The notes beneath the pieces were generated by a model, which saw nothing but the letters and a program-made list of their open reading frames with translations, was not told the origin of the DNA and searched no databases. A stretch of 12,465 nt of DNA from JAKOQB01 sp050258235 (lineage in GTDB: Bacteria; Pseudomonadota; Gammaproteobacteria; Burkholderiales; Burkholderiaceae_F), in assembly GCA_050258235.1 (NCBI GenBank), contig JBLMYK010000328.1, positions 1 to 12,465 of the forward strand, given 5' to 3'. The translations under genes were made by a program, and so were the position numbers. This document shows, one piece after another, positions 6,275-12,465 of this stretch (the first letter of the stretch is position 1; each line of letters starts with the position of its first letter).

Positions 6275-8557
6275 TTGAGCGCTGCCGGGCCCGCGCCACC
6301 GGTTTCGCCACAGTCGCTGCTGGACGCGGAGCGGCACGCGTTGCCGGCAACCCTGCTGCTGCTCGGCACGGTCAGCGTGGCGCTGCTGGGCGCGGCAAGC
6401 TGGATCGGCCTGTGGACCACGGTCACCATGGGATCCGCGGCGCTGCGCTGGCTGGTGGCGCGCTGGAGCGAGCCCCGCAGCGCGGCCGGCGCCGCCCGGG
6501 CAGTGACCGGTCTGCACCTGATCGACGTCGGTGCCTGGACCGCTTTGCTGCTGTGGGCTCCGCCCGCGGTGGGCTCCAACGGCATCGGCGCCGCGGGAGC
6601 CGCTGCGGCGGCGCTGCTGGCGAGCATCGCCTTGCGGTACGTGGGCCGCCTGTGCAGTCTGGCGATGGCGGGCTGGGCAGTTTCCGCCGTCCTGGTCATG
6701 TGGAACGTCACGGTCGCCCCGATCTTCATCATCGGATTCCCGCTCTGGTTGCTCGCGGTCTGGTGGTCGGCGCGCGCACCGAGCGCTGCCGACATGCCAC
6801 TGCCGGAGACGGTGACTGCCGCAGCCCCGGCGGAGCCCGAACCGGCCGCACCTCCGGATGCCGCGCCCGATCGCGCCGCCGAGCTGTATGCGCGGCTGCC
6901 GGGACTGGTGTGGAACGTCGATGCGCACGGACATGTGACCGAAGTGCGGGGCGATGCACCGTGGCGCTGGGGCCTGCGCATCGGCCCGTACGAACGGCCA
7001 CACTGGGCCGAGGCGTTCGGCTTCGACGAGGAAAGCCGTGCCAGTGTGGAGCGGGCCGTGGCGCGCGCCATCGCCGGTCAGTCGACGTTCGACGTGCTGA
7101 ACCGGCGCCGCACGAGGCTGGGCGCGTTGGTCGCGCTGCGCAGCCATTTCGTGCCTTTCTCGTCCGAGCCGTCCGATGCAGTGGGCCAATCGAACGCGTC
7201 CGCGCTGGTGCTGGACACGATCGCAGCGCCGCACGAGTTGATCGAAGTCGAACAACTGCGCCGAAGCCGCGCACATTACAAGTCGCTGGTCGATGCCTCG
7301 GCGAGCCTGATCTGGGCGTGCGACGAACACTTCCGCATCACCTTCGCCAGCCGCCGCGCGACGCGCGAGATCTATCGCTGCGAGCCGCACCATCTGGTGG
7401 GCCGGCCGGTTTCGAAGCTGCTGGCCGAAGGCGCGGATCAGGGCGCCGCGTTGCGCGCACTGGCCGGCCTGCGCGCAGGCGAGTCCCTGCGCGACGTGGA
7501 GATGGTCCACGGGGCGCTCGACGGCACCCGAGTCGTCGTCGCGCTGACAGCGGCACCCCTGCGCACCCGCGACGGTGCGTTTCAGGGTGCGGTCGGGACG
7601 GTGACCGATCTCACGATCGTCAAGCAGCGCGAATCGCGGCTGGCCGAGGCGCTGCAGGTCGAGCGGACCGTGCTCGATGCAGCGGGCGAGGCGATCGCCG
7701 TGGTCAAGGGCGGCAGGGTACTGCGGTGTAACGACGCGTTCATGCGCCTGCTGAAGGCCGAGCCCGCACACCTTGCGCGTGCCAGCCTGGCCGAGTACTT
7801 CGAGCGCGAGGAGGACTGGAACGAGATCGCCGGCGCGGCGGAACTCGCACGCGGCGAAGACCGGGCCACGGTGAAGGAAGTGCAGATCCGCCGCGGTGCG
7901 CGCAAGGACACCGAATCGATGTGGTGCCAGGTCACCGCGCGCATGGTCGCCCCCGACGAAGTCGTGATCGTGCTGGTGGACATCGACCAGATCCGCCGCC
8001 GTGAAACGGACGCGCTGCACGTTGCGCATCACGACGAGCTGACCGGGCTGCCCAACCGGCGCATGCTTGCCACACGCGCACAGCCCGCGCTGGCCGCCGC
8101 GGCCGGCGGACGCGCTGTCTGCGCGGTGCTGGCGCTCGACCTCGACGGTTTCAAGGCAATCAACGACCGTTACGGCCACCGGATGGGCGACGTCGTGCTG
8201 CGCGAGATCGCGCACCGCCTGCAGCGGGCGGTGCGTCCGCAGGACACCGTGGCACGCCGTGGTGGCGACGAGTTCGCGGTGCTGCTGCCCGACGTCGGGT
8301 CGCGGATCGATGCCGAGCGCGTGGCGTCGCGCCTGCTGCACGCGGTCGGGCAGCCGCTGATCCTGACCGGCGGCCGCGAGGGCTGGGTCTCGGCCAGCAT
8401 CGGCATCGCGCTGGCACCCCAGCAGGGGATCGACCTGGAGCGCCTGCTGCAGGTCGCTGACGCGGCGATGTACCACGCCAAGCTGCGGGGCAAGAATCGC
8501 TACGAATTCCCGGTCGACGCGGCGCATGAGGGGCCGCGCGCTGCCGCGTCCCACTGA
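6275..8557 (+). CDS. Membrane diguanylate cyclase with three PAS-like domains (second of a tandem pair)
   Basis: A predicted 760-residue protein with the same plan as the preceding cyclase. Hydrophobic helices fill about 26-165, followed by a Pro/Ala/Glu-rich linker (about 168-200), a diverged PAS-like region (about 201-325), a clear PAS (about 333-455) and a third PAS (about 460-575). The GGDEF domain begins with HHDELTGLPNRR and has LALDLDGFKAIND, GGDEF (663-667) and I-site RxxD (Arg654 to Asp657). Active and inhibitory sites are both intact, so c-di-GMP synthesis is predicted. Several stretches match the neighbour closely: ASxSLIWxCD in PAS 2, LDAAGEAIAVV in PAS 3 and the MWCQVTARMV strand. 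The TTG at 6275 is chosen because no ATG fits in this frame near the membrane region and GGAG (6262-6265) sits 9 nt upstream. An alternative GTG or TTG nearby cannot be excluded. The sensed signal is unknown. Confidence 0.9.
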   Translation: MSAAGPAPPVSPQSLLDAERHALPATLLLLGTVSVALLGAASWIGLWTTVTMGSAALRWLVARWSEPRSAAGAARAVTGLHLIDVGAWTALLLWAPPAVGSNGIGAAGAAAAALLASIALRYVGRLCSLAMAGWAVSAVLVMWNVTVAPIFIIGFPLWLLAVWWSARAPSAADMPLPETVTAAAPAEPEPAAPPDAAPDRAAELYARLPGLVWNVDAHGHVTEVRGDAPWRWGLRIGPYERPHWAEAFGFDEESRASVERAVARAIAGQSTFDVLNRRRTRLGALVALRSHFVPFSSEPSDAVGQSNASALVLDTIAAPHELIEVEQLRRSRAHYKSLVDASASLIWACDEHFRITFASRRATREIYRCEPHHLVGRPVSKLLAEGADQGAALRALAGLRAGESLRDVEMVHGALDGTRVVVALTAAPLRTRDGAFQGAVGTVTDLTIVKQRESRLAEALQVERTVLDAAGEAIAVVKGGRVLRCNDAFMRLLKAEPAHLARASLAEYFEREEDWNEIAGAAELARGEDRATVKEVQIRRGARKDTESMWCQVTARMVAPDEVVIVLVDIDQIRRRETDALHVAHHDELTGLPNRRMLATRAQPALAAAAGGRAVCAVLALDLDGFKAINDRYGHRMGDVVLREIAHRLQRAVRPQDTVARRGGDEFAVLLPDVGSRIDAERVASRLLHAVGQPLILTGGREGWVSASIGIALAPQQGIDLERLLQVADAAMYHAKLRGKNRYEFPVDAAHEGPRAAASH

Positions 8558-8566
8558 GCGGCAAAG

Positions 8567-8619
8567 GCCGGCGAACTGCGCTGTGTCGAGGCAGTGGCAC
8601 CATTGATGCGTTCGCCGGC
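8567..8619. promoter_or_regulatory. 10-bp perfect inverted repeat between the second cyclase and the pirin gene
   Basis: GCCGGCGAAC (8567-8576) is repeated in inverse orientation as GTTCGCCGGC (8610-8619), with 33 nt between. The loop contains a smaller hairpin, CAGTG-GCAC-CATTG (8592-8605), which would stack inside the outer stem in RNA. It starts 9 nt after the cyclase stop and ends 21 nt before the pirin ATG. There is no T-tract, so it is not a standard terminator. It could be a structured leader for the pirin mRNA, a processing or stabilising element, or an operator. Confidence 0.5.
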
Positions 8620-8640
8620 GCGCATGAGAGGATTCAGACG

Positions 8641-9339
8641 ATGATCACCGTCCGCAAATCGGAGGAGCGGGGCTATGCCGATCACGGCTGGCTCCGCACG
8701 TACCACAGCTTTTCATTTGCCGATTACTACGACCCCCGTCACATGGGATTCTCCTGGCTGCGCGTGATCAACGAGGACCGCATCGCACCGGGCAGCGGCT
8801 TCGGCACGCATGGCCATCGCGACATGGAGATCGTCAGTTACGTGCTCGATGGCGAGCTCGCGCACAAGGACAGCATGGGCAACGGGTCGGTGATTCGGCC
8901 GGGGGACGTGCAGCGCATGAGCGCGGGCCGCGGCGTGATGCACTCGGAGTTCAATCATGCGCCGGATCGCACGACCCATTTCCTGCAGATCTGGATCGAA
9001 CCGGCGGTGCGGGGCGGCGCACCTGGCTATGAACAGACGCATTTCGACGACACCGACAAGCGCGGGCGTCTGCGACTGATCGCGTCGCCGGACGGCAAGG
9101 ACGGGTCGGTCACGCTGCAGCAGGACGCGCGGATATACGCGGCGCTTATCGATGGCGCAGAGACCGTCGTGCACCGTCTGGCGCCGGGCCGCGGCGCCTA
9201 TCTGCAGGTGGCGCGCGGCGCGATCGATCTGAACGGCGTGGCGTTGTCGGCCGGCGATGGCGCGACGCTGCGCGACGAACCCGAACTGCGCCTCGGCAAC
9301 GGTCGTGCCGCAGAAGTGCTGCTGTTCGACCTGCCGTAG
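8641..9339 (+). CDS. Pirin family cupin protein (YhhW type, possible quercetin 2,3-dioxygenase)
   Basis: A 232-residue two-cupin protein. The N-terminal cupin has RTYHSFSFADYYDPRHMGFS, LRVINEDRIAPGSGFGTHGHRDMEI and VQRMSAGRGVMHSEFN. The expected metal ligands of the pirin family are all present: His57, His59, His101 and Glu103. The family member YhhW of E. coli shows quercetinase activity in vitro, but the natural substrate is not established and the role here is open. The length is the short bacterial YhhW form, not the longer (about 290) human-like pirin. The ATG is well supported: AGAGG (8627-8631) lies 9 nt upstream and the N-terminus MITVRKSEERG is typical. It follows the second cyclase by 83 bp on the same strand; a functional link is not evident. 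Confidence 0.93.
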   Translation: MITVRKSEERGYADHGWLRTYHSFSFADYYDPRHMGFSWLRVINEDRIAPGSGFGTHGHRDMEIVSYVLDGELAHKDSMGNGSVIRPGDVQRMSAGRGVMHSEFNHAPDRTTHFLQIWIEPAVRGGAPGYEQTHFDDTDKRGRLRLIASPDGKDGSVTLQQDARIYAALIDGAETVVHRLAPGRGAYLQVARGAIDLNGVALSAGDGATLRDEPELRLGNGRAAEVLLFDLP

Positions 9340-9381
9340 GTGCCGCCGCAGGGGGGCACGGCTGAATCAGCAGCGCCGGGA

Positions 9382-10068
9382 TCAGATCAGCGCCAGTTCG
9401 TGGCTCAGCGTTCCTGCGGTCCAGGTCGACGAAAAGCTGCGCGGCAGCGCCGGCGCCAGTTCCGTCTTGCCGGTCGTGGCGGACCAGTCGACTCGGGTCA
9501 GGCTGAACAGGGTGTGCAGGCGCGGCTGCCCCGTGGTGTGATCGAGACTGCCTGCCGGGATCAGCTCGCTGAAGCCGGCGTCGTCCAGCAACTGTTCGAA
9601 CAGCGCATGCTTCGGCGGGCAGTTCGCGTACAGCCGCTCGGTGTGCAGCGCCAGGAACATCAGGTCAGCCGCCGCCGCCAGGACCCCTCGGGCGACTTCG
9701 TCCGCGAGGTACCGAGGATGCACGAACCAGTCGAGCATCCACGCGCCGCGCTCGGCGGCGTGGGCACTCAGTTCGACCCAGCCGACGAAGTCCTGCGTCT
9801 GCTTGCGGATCACGGCCATCGTGTAGCCGATCCCGCGCAGCCAGTCGCTCTGCGAGCAGCGCACGAAGTCGACGACGTCGCCGTGCGATCTCGGCAGGCG
9901 CGTCGTCCAGCAGTGCACGAATGCCGGGTGGGTCGCTGCCTGCCAGATGCGCCCGGCGTCGGCCTCGTCGATCTGACGCAGCACGCAATGCTCGGAGAAC
10001 CAGCGAAAGCCGCGCGGAAGCTGCGCATACTTGCGCTGCGATTCAGTGGCGATCATCGTCGCGTTCAT
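9382..10068 (-). CDS. GNAT family N-acetyltransferase (RimJ/RimL-like)
   Basis: A 228-residue protein whose middle resembles the Acetyltransf_3 (RimJ/RimL) type: CVLRQIDEADAGRIWQAATH (about 27-46) as the first strand and helix, YTMAVIRKQTQDFVGWVELS as the central beta strands, and AWMLDWFVHPRYLADEVARGVLAAAADLMF where the acetyl-CoA loop and helix should be. The usual (R/Q)xxGxG/A pyrophosphate loop is not clear there, so CoA binding or activity is less certain than the fold. A C-terminal extension of about 50 residues (after HTLFSLTRVDW) is rich in Ser and Thr. The substrate is unknown. The start at 10068 is the first ATG; an ATG four codons later is equally possible. It converges with the pirin gene (42 bp apart). 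It follows the esterase on the same strand, but the 165-bp gap argues for its own transcription. Confidence 0.7.
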   Translation of the reverse strand: MNATMIATESQRKYAQLPRGFRWFSEHCVLRQIDEADAGRIWQAATHPAFVHCWTTRLPRSHGDVVDFVRCSQSDWLRGIGYTMAVIRKQTQDFVGWVELSAHAAERGAWMLDWFVHPRYLADEVARGVLAAAADLMFLALHTERLYANCPPKHALFEQLLDDAGFSELIPAGSLDHTTGQPRLHTLFSLTRVDWSATTGKTELAPALPRSFSSTWTAGTLSHELALI

Positions 10069-10233
10069 GGTTCACCATCCGTCAGTACGGCCGCCCGCGA
10101 TGGCGTGACCGATGACGCATATTCTGGGGATCGGCCGCCAAAGTGAAGGCGCGAAAACCGAGGGGTTCGCCCATCAGCGCGCGCACGTCTGTCGGAATTT
10201 GTCCGACAGAGCCGGTGACCTGGCGCGAGCCGA
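10069..10233. other. 165-bp gap between the GNAT and esterase genes
   Basis: I see no gene here. A short minus-strand frame (80 codons to 10082) runs through the gap but overlaps the esterase and has a biased Arg-rich composition without any recognisable feature. The only clear structure is the 9-bp inverted repeat at 10188-10210. On the minus strand an A/T-rich patch (AGAATATG, near 10130) could serve a GNAT promoter, but no good -35 element pairs with it. Confidence 0.5.
10188..10210. promoter_or_regulatory. Perfect 9-bp inverted repeat, operator or hairpin, in the GNAT/esterase gap
   Basis: TCTGTCGGA (10188-10196) and TCCGACAGA (10202-10210) flank a 5-nt centre, ATTTG. It lies 23 nt after the esterase stop and 119 nt before the GNAT start, both read on the minus strand. 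As RNA it is a strong hairpin in the right place for the end of the darP-mogA-esterase transcript, but no U-run follows. As DNA it resembles a dimer-protein operator. It is not a LexA box, because the CTGT and ACAG halves are 13 bp apart instead of 8. Confidence 0.55.
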
Positions 10234-10908
10234 TTACGGCCGGCCCAGCACGGCGGCGAGAAATGCGGCGATATGACCGAGCTCTTCTGCGCTTACCGAG
10301 TGCTGCATCGGGTACTCGTGCCACTGCACCGCGTAGCCCAGCGCCTGCAGCCGGTCGCGCGATGCGCGGGCGCGTTCGATCGGGATCACCGGATCGCTTT
10401 GCCCGTGCGCCATCAAGATCGGCACCCCGGCGCTCTGCGGCGCGCGTTCGACCGCCAGCGCATCGGCCAGCGGCAGGTAGCCCGACAATGCGAGCAATCC
10501 GGCCAGCGGATCGGCCTGGCGCAGGCCGGTCTGCAACGTGATGGCCGCTCCCTGCGAAAACCCGGCCAGCACGATGCGCGTACGCGCCACGCCTCGTGCG
10601 ACCTCACGCGCGATCAACCGCTCGACGGCGCGCTGCGAACCCCGGATGCTCGATTCGTCTTCGCGCCGGACCGGATCGGTGCCGAGGATGTCGTACCACG
10701 CGCGCATCACGTAGCCGCCATTGATCGTGACCGGCATCATCGGCGCGTGCGGAAAGACGTAGCGCAGCGACGGGGCGCCGAGCGCCTCGAGCTCGCGCAC
10801 GACCGGAACGAAGTCGTAGCCGTCCGCCCCCAGTCCGTGCAGCCAGATCACGCAGGCGTCCGGACGCTCGCTGGTCTGCAGTTCGACGAATTGCAGCGCG
10901 TCGCTCAT
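10234..10908 (-). CDS. Alpha/beta-hydrolase, phospholipase/carboxylesterase family
   Basis: A 224-residue serine esterase of the bacterial carboxylesterase / acyl-protein thioesterase-like family (Pfam Abhydrolase_2). It shows the oxyanion-hole region VIWLHGLGADGYDF (about 20-33), RYVFPHAPMMPVTINGG, the conserved MRAWYDI, the nucleophile elbow GFSQG with Ser118, the acid in HGQSDPVIP (Asp172) and the base in PMQHSV (His203). The catalytic triad is complete and there is no signal peptide, so it is cytoplasmic. It probably hydrolyses short-chain esters; the physiological substrate is unknown. Its ATG overlaps the mogA stop by 4 bp (ATGA, 10905-10908), the arrangement of translationally coupled genes. 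It appears to be the last gene of the darP-mogA-esterase operon. Confidence 0.93.
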   Translation of the reverse strand: MSDALQFVELQTSERPDACVIWLHGLGADGYDFVPVVRELEALGAPSLRYVFPHAPMMPVTINGGYVMRAWYDILGTDPVRREDESSIRGSQRAVERLIAREVARGVARTRIVLAGFSQGAAITLQTGLRQADPLAGLLALSGYLPLADALAVERAPQSAGVPILMAHGQSDPVIPIERARASRDRLQALGYAVQWHEYPMQHSVSAEELGHIAAFLAAVLGRP

Positions 10909-11519
10909 CCGGGCTTGCGGATCGCCGACTTCGGCCGGAATGCGCGGACCACGTCGTCGTGAGTCTCGATGTACGGTCCGCCGATCAGGTCCAGGCAGTA
11001 GGGCACGGCGGCGAAGATACCCAGGACCTTCGTCTTTCCGCTGTCGTCGCGCAGGCCCTCGAGCGTTTCGGCGATTGCCTTCGGCTGCCCGGGCAGATTG
11101 ATGATCAGCGCCGCGTGGGTGGGCGTTTCCCGGATCACGGCCACCTGGCGCGACAGGATCGCCGTCGGCACGAATTCAAGCGAGACGCGCCGCATCTGCT
11201 CGCCGAACCCCGGCATTTCGCGCGTCGCCACCGCGAGCGTGGCTTCGGGAGTCACGTCGCGTCGGGCCGGCCCGGTGCCGCCCGTCGTCAGCACGAGGTC
11301 ACAGCCAACCACGTCGACCAGTTCCTTCAGGGCCGCCTCGATGGCAGCCCGTTCGTCCGCGATCAGTCGTTCGTGTGCCTGCCACGGCGACCGTAAAGCG
11401 CGGCCGAGCCAGTCGCGCAAGCCCGGAATCCCCTTGTCCTCGTAAACGCCGGAGGACGCGCGGTCCGAAACGGACACGAGTCCGACGATCAATTCATCTG
11501 GATGGCGGCGTGTCGTCAT
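10905..11519 (-). CDS. mogA: Molybdopterin adenylyltransferase
   Basis: A 204-residue MoaB/Mog-fold protein. In the known pathway MogA adenylates molybdopterin using ATP, preparing it for molybdate insertion by MoeA. Diagnostic sequences are VGLVSVSDRASSGVYEDKGIPGL (about 12-34), LVLTTGGTGPARRDVTPEAT (about 75-94, the nucleotide and molybdopterin loop), PGFGEQMRRVSLEFVPTAILSR and INLPGQPKAIAETL (about 140-153). The combination SVSDRASSGVYEDKG points to MogA rather than MoaB, and the length is close to E. coli MogA (195). Its ATG overlaps the darP stop by 4 bp (ATGA, 11516-11519) and its own stop overlaps the esterase start the same way. No other molybdenum-cofactor gene is in the window. Confidence 0.95.
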   Translation of the reverse strand: MTTRRHPDELIVGLVSVSDRASSGVYEDKGIPGLRDWLGRALRSPWQAHERLIADERAAIEAALKELVDVVGCDLVLTTGGTGPARRDVTPEATLAVATREMPGFGEQMRRVSLEFVPTAILSRQVAVIRETPTHAALIINLPGQPKAIAETLEGLRDDSGKTKVLGIFAAVPYCLDLIGGPYIETHDDVVRAFRPKSAIRKPG

Positions 11520-12067
11520 GGGTTGTCCGTGCTCAGAGTCTGGTGCAGCCAGCGATACAGCTCGCGCGCGTGCCTGGGTGCGGCGCCGGCAGCACGCTCG
11601 CGGCGCGCTGCCCGTATCGTCGCCCGCAATGGCTGGGTATCGATGCCCGGATGGGTTTGCAGCAGGTCGGTCAGCGCCGCGTCATCGTCGATCAGCCGGT
11701 CGCGCCAGCGCTCGCATCGGTGCATCAGCTCGATCGCCTCGCGCGAGTTGCCGCTGATGGCCGCCAGCGCGCGACGGATCGGGTCGGGGTCGATGCCGCG
11801 CATCAGGCGGCCGACGTACTGCAGCTGCCGCCGTCGTCCTTCGTGAGCGCTGATCCCGCGTGCCTCGACGATCGCCTCGCGCAAGCCGTCGGGCAGATCG
11901 ATGCGTGCCAGCTGGTCCGCACCCAGGCGGACCAGCGACTCGCCGAGGTCCTGCAGCGCGGACATTTCCCGCTTGCGTTGCGACTTGCTCGGACGCTCGC
12001 CGGCCGCCGGGCCGGTCGGGTCGCGTGCGTGCTCGTCGGCTTCGCGCTCGGTCAGGGGACGTTTCAT
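11516..12067 (-). CDS. darP: Ribosome-associated protein DarP (YjgA, DUF615)
   Basis: A 183-residue protein, the same length as E. coli YjgA/DarP, which acts in maturation of the 50S ribosomal subunit. It has the family pattern: a charged N-terminus with RPSKSQRKREMSALQDLGE (about 25-43), LPDGLREAIVEARGISAHEGRRRQLQYVGRLMR (about 58-90), then helical DLLQTHPGIDTQPLRATIRAARRE and a C-terminal ELYRWLHQTL. It is divergent from pmbA, the same neighbourhood as in E. coli, which supports both calls. The ATG at 12067 is the first available. The minus-strand -10-like TATCAT ends 8 nt before the ATG, so the transcript may be leaderless or nearly so, and no Shine-Dalgarno is visible. It is the first gene of a coupled set with mogA and the esterase. 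Confidence 0.95.
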   Translation of the reverse strand: MKRPLTEREADEHARDPTGPAAGERPSKSQRKREMSALQDLGESLVRLGADQLARIDLPDGLREAIVEARGISAHEGRRRQLQYVGRLMRGIDPDPIRRALAAISGNSREAIELMHRCERWRDRLIDDDAALTDLLQTHPGIDTQPLRATIRAARRERAAGAAPRHARELYRWLHQTLSTDNP

Positions 12068-12072
12068 CGGCG

Positions 12073-12083
12073 GCTATGATAGC
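12073..12083. promoter_or_regulatory. Symmetric -10 element (TATGATA) in the darP-pmbA divergent promoter
   Basis: The 39-bp gap (12068-12106) contains the perfect 11-bp palindrome GCTAT-G-ATAGC. It reads as TATGAT (12075-12080) toward pmbA and TATCAT (12081-12076) toward darP. This is the TATNATA arrangement known from bidirectional bacterial promoters. Toward pmbA it gives a leader of about 20 nt; toward darP the start site would fall at or next to the ATG. No good -35 element is seen on either side. Confidence 0.45.
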
Positions 12084-12106
12084 GACCCCTCTTGCAGATC
12101 CCCGCC

Positions 12107-12465
12107 ATGAGTTCCCTGTTCGCATGGTCCGACGATCGCCTGCGCGAGCTGGCGGCGAGCGCGCTCGCCCGCGCGCGTGAACTTGGCGCCACCGACGCGT
12201 CGTGCGAAGTCACCGAGGCCACCGGCCTGTCGGTGTCGACCCGCAAGATGCGGGTCGAGACGATCGAGCACACGCGCGACAAGGGGCTGGGCGTGACGGT
12301 CTACATCGGTCAGCGCCGCGGCAATGCCTCGACTTCGGACTTCGCGCCGGCCGCGATCGCGCAGGCGGTGGAGGCCGCCTACAACATCGCGCGATTCACC
12401 GCCGAAGACGATGCGGCGTGATTGCCGGACGACGACATGCTGGAGCGCGCGCCACGCGACCTGGA
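12107..12465 (+). pseudogene. pmbA: Metalloprotease TldE/PmbA, N-terminal part, interrupted by an in-frame TGA and cut by the window edge
   Basis: The first 104 codons match the N-terminal domain of PmbA (TldE), partner of TldD in the TldD/TldE zinc protease (known roles: microcin B17 maturation, CcdA degradation). Recognisable parts are EVTEATGLSVSTRKMRVETIE, DKGLGVTVYIGQRRGNASTSD and AIAQAVEAAYNIARFTAEDDAA. The frame then meets TGA at 12419-12421, yet continues with LPDDDMLERAPRDLD up to the window end. That is how the family continues, with Gly usual at the stop position (E. coli has CAGVADKELL). A single GGA-to-TGA change would explain it. It may be a true nonsense mutation or a base error. 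Start: ATG at 12107 rather than the upstream in-frame TTG (12092); no clear Shine-Dalgarno. The full protein is about 450 residues, so most of it is outside the window. Confidence 0.85.

Noticed and set aside
5708..8554. A 948-codon minus-strand open frame antisense to the second cyclase
   Set aside because: The composition is typical of a reverse-strand shadow (Arg, Gln, His, Ala rich) without recognisable motifs. The plus strand encodes clear PAS and GGDEF domains.
9340..9371. Possible terminator between pirin and GNAT: GTGCC...GGCAC and the palindrome GCTGA-A-TCAGC (9361-9371)
   Set aside because: The stems are only 5 bp, partly mismatched, and have no T-tract. This is too weak to call in a GC-rich sequence.
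10082..10324. An 80-codon minus-strand frame across the GNAT/esterase gap
   Set aside because: It overlaps the esterase in another frame and is Arg-rich with no recognisable motif or good ribosome-binding site.

Overview
This is a GC-rich window of ordinary chromosomal character, most likely from a betaproteobacterium (Burkholderiales or Rhodocyclales-like). The evidence is the strongly G/C-ending codons, the YjgA (DarP)/PmbA divergent pair, GluQ, MogA and an RhlE-type helicase. No phage, transposase, integrase, CRISPR array, rRNA or convincing tRNA is visible. The lineage is an inference from gene content and composition only.

Layout. (1) 1-896, plus strand: the C-terminal part of an RhlE-type DEAD-box RNA helicase, cut by the window edge. 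It converges with (2) a minus-strand block: gluQ (3696-2791), a YccU-type CoA-binding protein (2786-2298) and metY, O-acetylhomoserine sulfhydrylase (2198-903). gluQ and the CoA-binding gene are 4 nt apart and look co-transcribed. The 99-bp gap before metY is filled by two opposed arrays of a 7-bp repeat. (3) 3760-8557, plus strand: two consecutive large membrane sensor diguanylate cyclases of the same architecture (membrane helices, three PAS domains, GGDEF with intact active site and I-site). They look like an old tandem duplication. (4) 8641-9339, plus strand: a pirin/YhhW-type cupin. (5) A minus-strand block from 12067 down to 9382: darP (yjgA), mogA and a carboxylesterase, joined by two 4-bp ATGA overlaps, then a GNAT-type acetyltransferase behind a 165-bp gap that carries a perfect 9-bp inverted repeat. 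(6) 12107 to the end, plus strand: the start of pmbA (tldE), divergent from darP and broken by an in-frame TGA at 12419-12421.

Functionally the window combines RNA metabolism and translation (RhlE, GluQ for glutamyl-queuosine tRNA-Asp, DarP for 50S assembly), sulfur amino-acid synthesis (MetY), molybdenum cofactor synthesis (MogA) and c-di-GMP signalling (the two cyclases). I see no new defence or mobile system. The points most worth a second look are the pmbA nonsense codon, the inverted heptad arrays in front of metY, the tandem cyclase pair with its regulated-looking spacer, and the symmetric TATGATA element between darP and pmbA.
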